From NCBI GenBank assembly GCA_911728455.2, contig OU452229.1, positions 21,146,754 through 21,210,753 of the forward strand: 64,000 bases of DNA. The letters run 5' to 3'. A program made the translations under genes and the position numbers. The notes beneath the pieces were generated by a model. The model did no database searches. It saw only the letters and a program-made list of their open reading frames with translations, and was not told the origin of the DNA. This DNA comes from Marthasterias glacialis. Its lineage: Eukaryota > Echinodermata > Asteroidea > Forcipulatida > Asteriidae. Below are positions 44,239 through 56,388 of the stretch, piece by piece (the stretch's first letter is position 1; each line of letters starts with the position of its first letter).

Positions 44239-45447
44239 TTTCACTCAACCTACAAGTAAATCATCATGAGTAAAACCACAGACATGACGCTCAATTGGTT
44301 ATCAGTCGATCGTAGACCTTTTCACTCAAAGATTTATAGCTGCCCAGGTTCGGGTCTCTTTTAACATTTAAAATAATTATTGTTGCATTTTTGCTAGTAT
44401 CAATATTAGTTTGATGCATTGACTGAAAAACATTAATCTACTAATATTCGTCCAGAGAAAGATAACAAAAATAATTTAGTCTTTCAGAAAAAGAAAAAAA
44501 AAACAGAAAATGGAGCTTGTGTTGGAAATTATTCTTCGAAGGAAATATTATCACAAATCTTTCTTTCCATTGAAATCAAAAACTAATAATTGCTCTTGAG
44601 GTGTTGGGGCGGGGCGAAGGGAGATATGTAAGTCAGATTCGTTAATTTTTTTTCACAGGAAAGAGCATTATAGTGAATAGGGATCTCTTTGAACGTTGAT
44701 CTTAAAAAACAAGGAAACCAAGAAATGATTTCGAGACAGAATCAACCACATCTATGTAAATAAACACACACTTTATGTAGGAGTCCACTGTCGAGTACAC
44801 TTCACACACCTCGAGAAGGTTTATTTTACAAACAAAAACATGGACAGTAGGCACTATCGTTCTTAAACTTTAAATACTCTGGTCATCTATTTGAGAAGAA
44901 ACGCTAACAAAATCTCTACATGTACAATTGTATCCACAACCATAGGTAAACTAAAACTCACAATGGACCAGAGGGTTATTTTAAAAATTTGCACACACGG
45001 TTGTGATTTTGAATTTCTTTGTATTATTTCAAATTGTTATTCTGCATTATTTCAAATTGTTTCATGTCGACTAATGAAATCTTGGGTTTACGAAGCTCAC
45101 AATGTGGTAGCGAGACATGATTAATTACCGATAGTTGAATATGCATCTTTATCGGCTGTGTTCGTTTTTTTTCTGATTGACGGTCGTTTTGAGATTTAAG
45201 GCAGTTTTTGTGTATTGTTATCATTAGGAACTTGCATAAGGTCTTCACAGCACCGGGCTGGCGAGGTAGGAAATAACTCAAACTGCTTTCTGAGTAGTTT
45301 TGGCTTATCGCAAATTTCAACAGATTTTCCGTATGAACAATATTATTAAAATTTTCAAACGGCAGAGAAAATTCTAAAAAAAAAAAAACATTTTGAGTTT
45401 TATTTACATTTCGCATTAGTGGCAAGTAGATTAATTGTAATGACTTA
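44239..45447 (+). repeat. Downstream array cassette of gene 7 (type 2)
   Basis: Nearly identical to the cassette after gene 5 (27541-28500), even though genes 5 and 7 belong to different CTLD sub-types. No gene. Confidence 0.6.
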
Positions 45448-45829
45448 GAGATTGAAGAACAGTGGGACTGCACTTCAGACATCAGCGGATATGTGCACCG
45501 ACAGTTGAGTGAGCCAAACGGCAGAACTGGAGAGAACTGTGCCGCGATTCGTTTCGATACGGGGGTTGGCTGGCATGATTTCACGTGCTCACTGAACTAC
45601 AACACTATGTGCAAAGACAAGGAAGTCGTGGTAACACATGCCAAGTTGAAGCAATGACGCCTACTGGTGTCTTGTCTGACTGGCCACATCTTTCTAGAGA
45701 CACCAACCAGCAGCGTCCATGCCTGCGCCATGATGTGTGACTACGACCCCCAGATGTCGATCCTTCAAGGCTGACCACACCCAGTTCGTGAAGTCAAATA
45801 AACCTTTCACGTGTATTTACGGAGACTGA
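45448..45829 (+). pseudogene. CTLD-PAN pseudogene, shared-TGA lineage, copy 4
   Basis: Twin of 35259-35640, with the same TGA and the same internal PAN deletion. Confidence 0.85.
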
Positions 45830-46450
45830 AAAAAAAAGCTAAGATGAAAAAAATATGGGCCATTTTATTATATATTTTATATTTATATTTTATATTTAAC
45901 ATTAACTCGGCGGTAGACATAAAGTCATGGTAACAACCCGAAATAAACGCTGGTCGCTTTTTGGAAATTGGATTTGAATGGGATTGCAGTTGTAATGATT
46001 TGAAATGAACATAACATATTCTTTAGACTTAAGAAGAGATTAGCCAGGCACTATTGTAAACAGATGTGTCGATGTCGATATGAATATTTCTTTATACAGC
46101 AAATAAAACAAAAAAATATTCATTATAGTTTTGATTCTTTTTTAATTTGTTTCTTTCTTTTTTATATATTGCATTAAGTAGCTTGAGCATGATAGCAGAG
46201 TGCCCAATTATACCCGCTGTTGGCGTCTCCTTGGCCGTTTTTCGGCCCTTATTTCAAAATATCGTTTGGGCATTAGCTTTTCATCCAGTTATGCACAATG
46301 CATTCAATTGGTTTTAAGATACAATAAAGTTGTATAGACTCAAATTGCCCGCTCGCGCGTTTCTTCCTTCCATGGTTACTGGACCTACTTATCGATTTAG
46401 CTCGTAAAAACAATATTATATTTCTTTCCCAAAAGAGAGTGGCGTAGGTT

Positions 46451-46742
46451 TTAACCCTATCAGGACCGGGGGGGGGGGGCACATTGTGCCCCTATCATTT
46501 TTTCCCCTGAAACTTTTTAACGCTTGGTTTGATCACCGCGAATTTTTCTGACTTTTCCCAAAATATATCTAGGATTATATTGGCAAAAAATATCTGATGA
46601 CGGGGGTTAGCTGTTGCCATAGCAACCATTTGTTTGACCTTGGGTCACACAATTTTACTTTTTGTGATTTTTGTAACTTTAAACATAATTTCCATTTTTT
46701 TTTCTTTGCCAGAAAAGTGATTGGGATGAGTCACGTGATAGT
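46451..46742. mobile_element. piggyBac-like MITE, 3'-truncated (block copy 2)
   Basis: Duplicate of 36262-36554, with a shorter G run. Confidence 0.8.
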
Positions 46743-47078
46743 CTAAAGCATAAACTAGACCATTTTAACAGCATCTAGTCTTGTATTTTTTCCCTCCTGT
46801 GCCCTTTTGTTTATTTGTGGTCTTCTTCAACCACTTGGGTGTTTTAAAGTTTTTCCCATTTATTCTTTGCTGGGGTGTTGTGGCTTCCCTCCTTTTTTAT
46901 TATCTTTTGTTATGTTTATACTTTACTGATTGTATATATTGCTGCTTTTACGGATTTTAGGTCGGAGACATCTATGATGACAGTTGTTTTTAACTTTTGT
47001 CTTGACCTGGGCATTTTAAAATGTAAATTATATAAACACGTGTCCAAAGATTAAAAAATAAATAAATAAATAAATAAA
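46743..47078 (+). mobile_element. LINE-type 3' end (block copy 2)
   Basis: Duplicate of 36555-36890. Confidence 0.6.
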
Positions 47079-48697
47079 ACAAGTCCAGTGTCATGTACTC
47101 TTCACACAACTCGAGAAGATTTATTTCACAAACAAAACATTGACAGGATAGGCACTGATGCTCTTGGTTTTTTAAAAACTCTGGTCATCTGTTTGGGACG
47201 AAACGTTAAAAAAATCCCTAAATGTACAATTTTATGTACAATCTGAATTAAACAAAATCACGACGGACGCGTGAGCAGTAAGTCGTTGGTAGTTGTGCAG
47301 CTTTATATTATATTGACAGTGCAAGTATATTAACATTGACAATGATTCCATTAAAGTGCGAGATTTTGTTTGTTGCAAACATTAAGGCAAATGTACTGCG
47401 TACCACCCATGTAATCGAGTGCAAAATGTGCACAATTGCCTAGGCAACACAAACACTCGTAATTGTTCGTATTATTCCCGAGTTTGTATGAAAACACTGG
47501 GTTAATGATACCACAGTACACTTCACGTCTGCAGGGTAACTGTAACCAACAGTCAAAAGGAAAACATGCTGGTTGCACATAATTATTGTTATTTTTATGT
47601 TTTCAATTTATGACATTTTTTATAATTTAATTGGCGTTGGAATGAAAAGAAGTAGTTTTTCCTTTAGCCAAGTTGTTCGCTGGAGAAGTCAGTTTCGGAG
47701 CAAAATTTCGCTCCACTTTTAAAGATTACAGAAGCCACGAAAAAAACAAGTATGGCACTAGTACTCAAAAGGCAGAATCCAGGAATCACGCATTTCCACT
47801 CACAAATCCCAAAGGAACACTCACCTCTATGAGAAATGATCCTGGCAGAGATCACAGTGCCGTGCATTTGGTCAATAAAGGTCACACTTACTCGATAGTA
47901 AAAAAGCGTCAATTTGCTGGGTTTCCAGTAACTGTTGGCTCCTCAGCTGCTAAGGCCCTGGCTGTAATGGATAAAAACCAAAAATGATACTCTAATGAAA
48001 CTCCAATTGAACAGAGTGCAAACTGCTAAATATTAAAAAAAAAAATACTTAAAAAACACAAGAAAAATATTCATTGAGTCCTAACTTTCCACCCTCTGGT
48101 CGATTTGACATGGGTAGTCCCAATAATGGTCAAGTGACTCTCCGTCCAAGTAAAAACACCCCTACACTTGTGTAAATTTCAAAATGTACAAGCACCAATC
48201 TTGAAAAATGACCCTACACCTATGAGCAAATAGGACCTTTTTTTAGGTCCTAGGTCATCCAAAATACTTCAAGTTAGAAGCCAACAATCCCCGGGTCACA
48301 ACTGTGCAAAGTTTCAACACTGTACCCCTTTTAATTGGCTCTCAAATCTTTCTAAAATGGAATATTTGGAGGGCCTACAAAATATCCATGAGGCTGATGG
48401 ACTGTTTTCTTCCTAAGGAGTGGGGTGCTCCCCTATTCATGATCCCTGTGCTTTTATAATACATAGCAATTTTTCTAATAAGCTTTTTTCACTTAACAAT
48501 CAAAACGGCAGCCGCCAAGGGCCCAGGGAGAAATAATAAGGCTTGATTGACAAATCTGAACATTTTTTGGGGTCCGAAAAGTAAGAAATTAGCAGGTTGA
48601 AAATGTTCCATAGTTAAAAAACTTGATATAATTTGACCCCCTAATTACAGGCTGAAAACACAAAATCCAAGATGGCCGCCAAAAATGGCGGCCATTT

Positions 48698-48996
48698 TGA
48701 ATTCCCAAAACCATTTCAGACTATCACGTGACTCACCACCATCACTTTTCTGGCAAAATAAATCTAAAATAAGTGGAAATTATGTCCAAAAAGTTTTAAA
48801 AATCACTAAAGAACAGTAAAATCGTGTGACCCAAGGTCAAACAAATGGTTGCCATGGCAACAACTAAACCCCGGTATTAATTGTTTTTCGGCAATATGAT
48901 CCTAGATATAATTTGAGAAAAGTCAGAAAATTTAGCAGTGATCGAACTAAGCGTTAACAAGTTATGGGGAAAAAATGGTGCCCCCCTGAACCTTAA
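48698..48996 (-). mobile_element. Diverged piggyBac-like element, reverse (block copy 2)
   Basis: Duplicate of 38512-38810. Confidence 0.6.
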
Positions 48997-50629
48997 TATT
49001 ATTTAATATTATTTAATATTATTTAATATTATTTAATATTATTTAGTATTATTTAATATTATTGAGTATTATTTAGTATTATTTAATATTACTTAGTGTT
49101 ATTTAGTGTTATTTAGTATTATTTAGAACTATTTAGTATTAATGAGTATTACTTAGTATCATTTAATATTATTTAATATTGTTTAAAATTATTTAGTATT
49201 ATTTGGTATTATCTAATACTATTTAGTACTATTTGATATTATTTATTATTATTTAGTAGTATTTAATATTACTTAATATTATTTACTATTATAAAGTATT
49301 ATTTATAATTTTTTTTATTATTATTTAGTATTATTTAATATTATTTAGTATTGTTTAATATTACTTAGTATTATTTAGTATTATTTGGTATTACTTAGTA
49401 TTATTTAGTTTTATTTAGTAGTATTTAGTATTATTTAGTAGTATTTATTAATATTTAATATTATTTAGTATTATTTAGTATTATTTAATATTATTTAATA
49501 CTAAGTATTATTTAGTATTGTTTAGTATTATTTAGTATTATTTAATATTATTTAGTATTACTTAATATTATTTGGTGTTATTTAGTATTGTGTAGTATTA
49601 TTTAATATTACTTAGTATTATTTAGTATCATTTGATATTATTTGGTATTATTTAATATTAATTAATATTATTTAGTATTATTAAATATAACTTAGTTTTA
49701 TTTAGTATTATTAAGTGTTATTTAGTATTATTTAATATTATTTAGTATTATTTAGTTTAACTTAGTATTACTTAGTATTATTTAGTATTAGTTTTATTTA
49801 ATATTATTTGGTGTTATTTAGTATTATTTAGTATTTGATATTATTTAATATTATTTAGTATTTAGTAATATTTAATGTTATTTAGTATTATATTTATTAT
49901 TATTTAGTATTATTTTGTATTTAAGATTATTTAGTATCATTTTGTATTATTTAGTATTTTTTATAATTTAATATTATTTAATATACCTTAGTATTATTTA
50001 ATATTATTTAGTATTATTTTATATTATTTAGTATTATTTAATATTACTTAGTATTATTTAGTATTATTAAGTGTTATTTGGTATTTTTTTAGTATTATTA
50101 AATATTATTTAGTATTTTTTATTATTTAATAATATTTAATATTATTTAGTATTTAATATTATTTAGTATTGTTTAATATTTTTGATATTATTTAGTATTA
50201 TTTGGTATCATTTAATATTAATCAATATTTTTTGGGATTATTTAATATCATTTAGTATTATTTATTATTATTTAATATACCTTAGTATTATTTAGTATTA
50301 TTTACTACTATTTGGTATTATTTAGTATTATTTAACATTAATTAATATTATTTAATATTATTTAGTATTATTTAATATTACTTAGTATCATTTAGTATTA
50401 TTAAGTGTTATTTGGTATTTTTCAGTATTATTAAATTATTTTTCATTATTTAATAATATTTAATATTATTTAGTATTGTTTAATATTTTTGATATTATTT
50501 AGTATTATTTAGTATTATTTAATATTAGTTAGTATTATTTAGTATTATTTGGTATTATTTGGTATTATTTAGTACTATTTAATGATATTTTATAATATTT
50601 AATATTATTTAATTCTATTTGGTATCAAA
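48993..50629. repeat. 1.6-kb AT minisatellite (block copy 2)
   Basis: Duplicate of 38807-40443, with the same order of variant units as far as I can follow by eye. Confidence 0.92.
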
Positions 50630-50630
50630 T

Positions 50631-50691
50631 GGTGGCTGGCTGCTGTTAACGACCGCGCCTCCGGCTTGGTCGTTAACAGCAGCCAGCCACC
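50631..50691. repeat. Perfect 24-bp inverted repeat (block copy 2)
   Basis: Arms 50631-50654 and 50668-50691; duplicate of 40445-40505. Confidence 0.9.
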
Positions 50692-51634
50692 ACCCCGGTC
50701 ATTACAAAGCAGTGAAGACCGGGTCCTCGCACTGTTATTCCCTAATTATTAAATTAGACAGTCAAGTCCGTTCACCTCCATGGATAGATTGCCGTGCACA
50801 CTGTGCGGTATGGCTATGCAGACTTATGTAGGCAAAGCGAACTGGTTCGCAACGTGCAGATTTTTTACGACTGAGCGACAGTAATTTGGGGTTTTACAAC
50901 TAAACTGATGCCTCCAGCTTGCAAAGTAAGATCAAAACAGTACTAAATCGTTACTTTTCTGCATGAATGGAAGTCACAGAATTGCAAGAACTTTGTTCTC
51001 CTTTTAAATCAAGTGAAGCTACATCGCTACCTAGTCCACCAATAATCATGAGAACTAAAAATAAAATTACTGTTGCGACGATTGTACAAGCCCTCCAACT
51101 CCGATATCGAAGGTTCAATAACTAGCTCATGTCATTCAGTTTATTTTTTATCAAGTCAGTTGTAAAGTTACTTGTTTAGTTCTTCATATGTGATTAACTT
51201 CACACATTCTTTTTACTATCAATAATGTACTTGTACTATCACCTGACTATGAAAATACTTGGCGCTGTTTTAGATTTTTGGTTATTTGTGTTACTGAAAA
51301 TGTCCACAAAGATCAGTTAAAACTAACCTCTGACATGTGTCCCATTTAAAAGTTAGTATTTTTCATTTACCAATAATAACAGAAATGTTATGCCACCTAA
51401 AAAGTCAAGACTCGTGCTCAGCTTAACTGTACTTAAGTAAATATAATAATATGATGTTTATTGAAATTCTTTTTTATTGTGTCTATCATTGAAGAGTTAT
51501 TTAAATAGGTAATCTATTTTTTAATGGTTATTGCAAATAAACTAAAGCCACTTGCTTGCACCTACATGCACTGAATAATGTCTCATTAAAAAAAATCACT
51601 TAGAAGTATTTAAAGGAGAAACACATTAATTTCT

Positions 51635-51799
51635 TGCGCCACGATGTGCGACTACGACCCCAGCTGTCGCTCCTTCATCTTCCGCCATTCTGGGACAGGG
51701 GAGCGAACTTGCAAACTCAACAGCTACGAGGCCGACCACACTCAGTTCGTAAAGTCGAAGAAACCTTTTACGTGCGTTTACGGAGAGAAAAGGGCCTAG
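51635..51799 (+). pseudogene. Isolated, divergent PAN fragment (block copy 2)
   Basis: Identical in reading to 41449-41613. Confidence 0.7.
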
Positions 51800-52175
51800 C
51801 AAGCACGAACCCTAAATTGCCTTTTAAGATGGAAAAGATGTAATATATTGGGGTACTAAATTGGCGGTAGATACAAAAGACATACCAGACCGGGCAGCTT
51901 GCGCCCATAAAGGGCATATGCAATGCCCTGCTCCCCCCAAAAATCGCTGATTGTTTTTGGAAACTTAATTTGGTTTGGATTGTGTAGTTTTAATGATTTG
52001 AAATGAACATATTGCGTTAGACTTTACAAGTGATTAGCCAGAGCACCAATGTAAACAGATTTGTCAGTTTCGATACAGTCTTTCTTTTAAACGTTAGATA
52101 GAATATTCAAAATTATGATTTTGGTTCTTTTCCAGATGGAATTTACGGGCTTGAACGTGGCCAAGCAGAGTGGCC

Positions 52176-52335
52176 TTAACTCTATCAGGACCGGGGGGCA
52201 CAATGTGCCCCGTTGTGCCCGTAACATTTAAACGCTCTGTCCGATCATCGCGAAATTTTCTGACTTTTCCTAAAATATATCTAGGATCATGTTGGCAAAA
52301 AATAATTGAAACCTGGGGGGTAGTTGTTGCCATGG
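52176..52335. mobile_element. Truncated piggyBac-like MITE (block copy 2)
   Basis: Duplicate of 41990-42149. Confidence 0.75.
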
Positions 52336-53450
52336 AGGTTTATTTTACAACTCGAACTTTAAATACTCCATTCATCTATTTGGGAAGAAACGTGAACAAA
52401 ATCTCTTCATGTACAATATTGTATGCACAACCTGAGATAAAACAAAACTCACAAAGGACGAGAGGGCAGTGAGTCGTTGATAGTTCTGATTCGACTTTTA
52501 TTTTTTTACACACGGTTGTCATTTTGAATGATTCTGTATTTTTTTCAAATTGTTTCATGTAGATTTAAAATCTTAGTTTGCCAAAGCTCACAGCGCGGTA
52601 GCGTTTAATCTTCGATACGTGTATATACATAGTTAATTACCGATAGTTGAATATGCATCTTTAAAGGCATCGGCTGCATGTGTTGGGATATATTCTTTTT
52701 TTCTGATTTATGGTCATTTGAGATTTAAGGTCCTTTTCGATCGTTATCAGTGTGAATTCTTGCAAACGGTCTTTACAGCACTGGGCTAACAAAGTAGGGA
52801 ACAACTCAAACTGCTTTGACTATTTTCGGCGGTAGAAACAAAGATTTTCCAAGATGAACGCTGGCCGCTGTTTGGAAAATAACTCTGAATGAGATAGTAA
52901 GGCCCTGATTTCGTAATACTTTGTATAGAAATAATTGTTTATCCCAAGTTTCAACGGTTTTTGTCGGTGTAAATATGATTATTTTATTTCAAACGGTAGA
53001 AAACAATTTATAAAATAACACATTTTGAGTTGTGTTTACATTTTGCATTGAATCCTGGTCATGACGCCTGCGTCATTGTACAATACATTATTATTTGCTT
53101 TTCTCTCCAAGGAGTAAATTGCTTCCCGCCGCCGACGTGCTCTATTTTTGGAAATGTATTAGTCTTAATATTTATAGTCACCTTGGCCGATATAATTATA
53201 CCGTCGTCGGTTACAACTAATTTCAATAATTTCCCCCAGCTCCCCAAACCACCGTGCTGAATGGTTGAGTGGAGGCAATTTTGACAGTCTTATTATCCCT
53301 TTCCTCGCTTCAAGTTTCCTCCCTCCATGTCTGCTGAGCCGATTGTGCATTTGAGCTTGAATTCACCATGGAAACATTAAGTTTTCTTCAAAAGCGAGTT
53401 GAATAGATTTAGTATCTATAACAATTTTAAGGCCACCACACATGCTAGAT

Positions 53451-53743
53451 TCCAATGAGCTTTCAGACCAACCTCGACTGCATCAGAGCCTATACCTGAG
53501 TTCTACCCTCTGATGTTTTCATTCAATGCTTTGCTTAATCAGCAACAACCATACAGGAAGAACAGATAAAGAGATATCGTTTCAATTTGACAAGATTTAG
53601 ATACAGTATTGAAGTGGGTGTGAGCTGCCGTACCAAGCCGCTGATCGGTGTGCCAAATTGCTACCACATTTTTTTGAGCTGTCACAACTCTATTTCCCAC
53701 AACCCGGGAGAGATTCTGAATTATTGTTGGCTTTCTTGAAACA
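53451..53743 (+). promoter_or_regulatory. Conserved proximal 5' block of lectin gene 8
   Basis: Shared block, here the full-length version including GATATCGTTTCAATTTGAC and the GTGTGAGCTGCCGTACCAAG stretch. The near-palindrome is changed to TTGCTTAATCAGCAA. Confidence 0.5.
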
Positions 53744-54469
53744 ATGGGAGGATTACCTTTGCCTTCTATTTTGTTGATTCTCTTCACAATTGGTATGAGT
53801 TCTGCTCATTCGTGTAACCCTCAGATGTTGTGTCCATTCGGCTGGGAGTCATGGAGCGGCTCATGCTACAAACTTCTTGAAGAACGATTGACTTGGGATG
53901 AAGGGAGATTAATATGTCAGGAGATGGGAGGGGAGATGGTTGTGCCTTCATCATCGGAAGAAAATAACTATATACTGAGTAAAATCAGCGATGAAATGTG
54001 GATTAATTGTAATGATTTGGAGATTGAAGGACAGTGGGCCTGCACTTCAGACAACGGCGGGTACATGAACTGGTACCGAAAGACGGGTGAGCCAAACGGC
54101 GGAACTTGGGAAAACTGTGCCACGATACGTTTCGACATGTGGGGTGGATGGAATGATTGCAGGTGCTCACTGAATTTCATCACTATCTGCAAAGGTAAGG
54201 AAGTCATGGCAACACAGACCAAGTTGAAGCAATGGCGCCTGCTTGCGTTGTGTCTGATCGGCCACACCTTACGAGAGATACCGTCCAGCAACGTCCTTGC
54301 CTGCGCCTCGATGTGCGACTACGACCCCAGATGTCGCTCCTTCAACGTGCAGCATTTTGTGACTGGGGAGCGAATTTGCCAACTCAACAATGGCACCCGC
54401 TACGAGGCTGACCACACCCAGTTCGTGGAGTCGAAGAAACCATTCACGTGTATTTACGGAGAGATATAA
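53744..54469 (+). CDS. Secreted CTLD-PAN lectin, gene 8 (intact, mosaic)
   Basis: 241 aa. The signal peptide is slightly different (M-G-G-L-P-L-P-S-I). The CTLD mixes segments of two sub-types: S-K-I-S-D-E-M-W and L-E-I-E-G-Q-W as in gene 5, Y-R-K-T-G before E-P-N as in genes 3/7, then its own I-R-F-D-M-W-G-G and again W-N-D-C-R-C-S as in gene 5 with the extra Cys. E-P-N and W-N-D are present. Long linker (V-M-A-T-Q-T-K-L). The PAN keeps all six Cys; C-L-I-G-H and H-F-V-T-G are private changes. Ends Y-G-E-I. Confidence 0.93.
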   Translation: MGGLPLPSILLILFTIGMSSAHSCNPQMLCPFGWESWSGSCYKLLEERLTWDEGRLICQEMGGEMVVPSSSEENNYILSKISDEMWINCNDLEIEGQWACTSDNGGYMNWYRKTGEPNGGTWENCATIRFDMWGGWNDCRCSLNFITICKGKEVMATQTKLKQWRLLALCLIGHTLREIPSSNVLACASMCDYDPRCRSFNVQHFVTGERICQLNNGTRYEADHTQFVESKKPFTCIYGEI

Positions 54470-55479
54470 TTTCACTCAAGCCACTGTTAAACCATCATGA
54501 GTAAAACAATAGAAATGACGCTTAGTGGTAGAAAAAGCTGATCGTGGACGTTGTTACTCAAAGGCTCATTTGAGAAGAAACGTCAACAAAATCTCTACAT
54601 ATATAATTTTATTCACAACCTGAGGTAAAACAAAACCCACAAAGGACAAGAGGGCGGTGAGTCGTCTATAGTTGTTCAGATTCGGATTATTATTATTTTT
54701 TGTCTTTCACACATGGTTGTCAGTTTAAATTATTGGGCGTTTCAAATAGTGAATTGTGTAGAAATTTGGTCCGATAGCGCACTCTTTTTACTCAGCTTCC
54801 CTCAGCCCATGTTGATTTACTCTATGGGGGACACAAACACACACCGGGGTACAAACTCCCCTATATGACACCTGTGGCAGGAGACGGACAGCATCAGGAT
54901 GTTACCAGTTGAAAAACAGGTTCAACTGAAAGCTAGCTCAACATTGGTAAGAAGACAAACATACACGTTCACAGATTTACATGTACATTACATGGTTTAA
55001 AGATAATCATGGTAGAAAACTTTCCTTGAAATATTTCTGCCTCAATCGTTATCGTTTTTGAATAATAAATGAAATAAGAACCGTAATTAGTTTTCGTCTC
55101 AGTGAGACGAAAACTCTGCCTATATGAATGCGTACAAAAGTGCTTAATGCATTTTTACTTTTTTCTCGCAACCGAAATAACGAAATGGGCTGAATTTTTC
55201 ACAGGTCGGTTTTATTACAAATATCTCGATTTGTGCAAAGAATGGAAGCATCTACAGTCAGTTTACCAATGTTGAGCTGGGGCTTTGACCATTCAAAAGT
55301 TCCGATTTGATCCACTATTTGAATGTTCACCCATCCAAGGCAATGGAATCTACCATTAATCATAATCACCTGATCCACCCGTAATGCCTGGCACCAATAA
55401 GGCGGGGGGGGTTCGGGGTTGGGGGGGGGGGTATATGGAGTCAAGTCAGTTCAAAAATAGGAGTCCATCACCCTTTTTT
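54470..55479. other. Interval with short cassette remnant, then single-copy DNA
   Basis: 54470-54730 is a shortened downstream cassette with an internal deletion. 54740-55380 is single-copy with no supported gene. 55404-55431 is G-rich (three long G runs separated by 2-3 nt) and could form a quadruplex. Confidence 0.5.
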
Positions 55480-55563
55480 GGGAATGGGTAGTTTAGTTGG
55501 TAGAGGACCCGCACTACAAAACAGGAGTGACTGGTTCAAATCCCAGTCAGGTTTGGCTTCCCT
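55480..55563 (+). other. tRNA-like sequence or SINE head
   Basis: A perfect A-box TAGTTTAGTTGG (55489-55500) and B-box GGTTCAAATCC (55533-55543) are 32 bp apart. GGGAA and TTCCC could pair as an acceptor end, and TGACTGG pairs with CCAGTCA around the T-loop, but with one extra base, so the cloverleaf is imperfect. This fits a decayed tRNA or the RNA polymerase III promoter of a SINE better than a working tRNA gene. Confidence 0.45.
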
Positions 55564-55667
55564 TTGTTTAAAAAACCGAAAAAGAAAAAACTGCTCAATT
55601 ATTTCAAAAGTTTATAAACTTTAAACTATGTGACAATTTTTAACAAAGATCATATCGCACAAAAAAA

Positions 55668-56388
55668 AAAGTTGTTTAAATACAACTATTGATAGAAAGG
55701 ATACACTAGATAGAACTTAGGAATTAAATCTTGAAACAAAATTAGGGATTAAATGAAGTAGACTTGTTGATGAAATGATACACTTTAATGTTGACGGGAA
55801 AGCACTTAGGTTATAATAGTAATAATAATTTAATTAATGTAATTTGTAATTATATATTTAACAAATCTTCAATTTTGCCCTGACCAAAATATGCTGTAGA
55901 TAAAAACTCTCACAATAAAACTCTCAGTAGACAGTTAACCGAAGGTCACTTTTTTCATCTATTTTTTGTTTTTAAGGCGAATATGCGAAACGAATTTTCA
56001 AAAAAAACGGTTATTTGCCAATTTTCTTTTGGCCCTTTTCTTGAAGAATAAATAAGTTGTCACAAAATCTTTACAATTGGTGGACAGTTTCACACGAAGA
56101 AGAGTTTAAAGTTTATAATGTCTTAGATCACACATCACACGATTGAAAGACAAGAAGTTTGATATTATGTTATATATCTCTGACCATGATTGGCTCAAAG
56201 TGCAATGGGCTTCCGGCCTCAACCAATCAAAACCACTCTCTTAAAAAATGACAATCCCCTAAAACAACAAAAACAATGTTAAGAATTTTCAGTACAAATA
56301 CATTTGATGCACATATACGTTTAAAAATTGCATTTACATTATACATTTCTCAGATTGTTCGAAACATCTGAATTCAAACGCAGCTTAA
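55668..56388. repeat. 700-bp dispersed repeat, copy 1
   Basis: Matches 59051-59758, which is joined to the broken PAN domain of the pseudogene there. AT-rich, no ORF. Includes CTCTGACCATGATTGGCTCA and CTTCCGGCCTCAACCAATCA. Nature unknown. Confidence 0.7.

Larger units (their letters stand above)
45448..52626 (+). repeat. 7.2-kb block, second copy
   Basis: See 35259-42440. Contains the same succession: pseudogene, truncated MITE, LINE tail, unknown insertion, reversed piggyBac-like sequence, AT satellite, hairpin, PAN fragment, second MITE. Confidence 0.85.

Noticed and set aside
45024..45584. 186-codon minus-strand frame (and its relative at 28307-28771)
   Set aside because: It runs antisense through the CTLD pseudogene and an AT-rich spacer; it is an antisense shadow of lectin codons.
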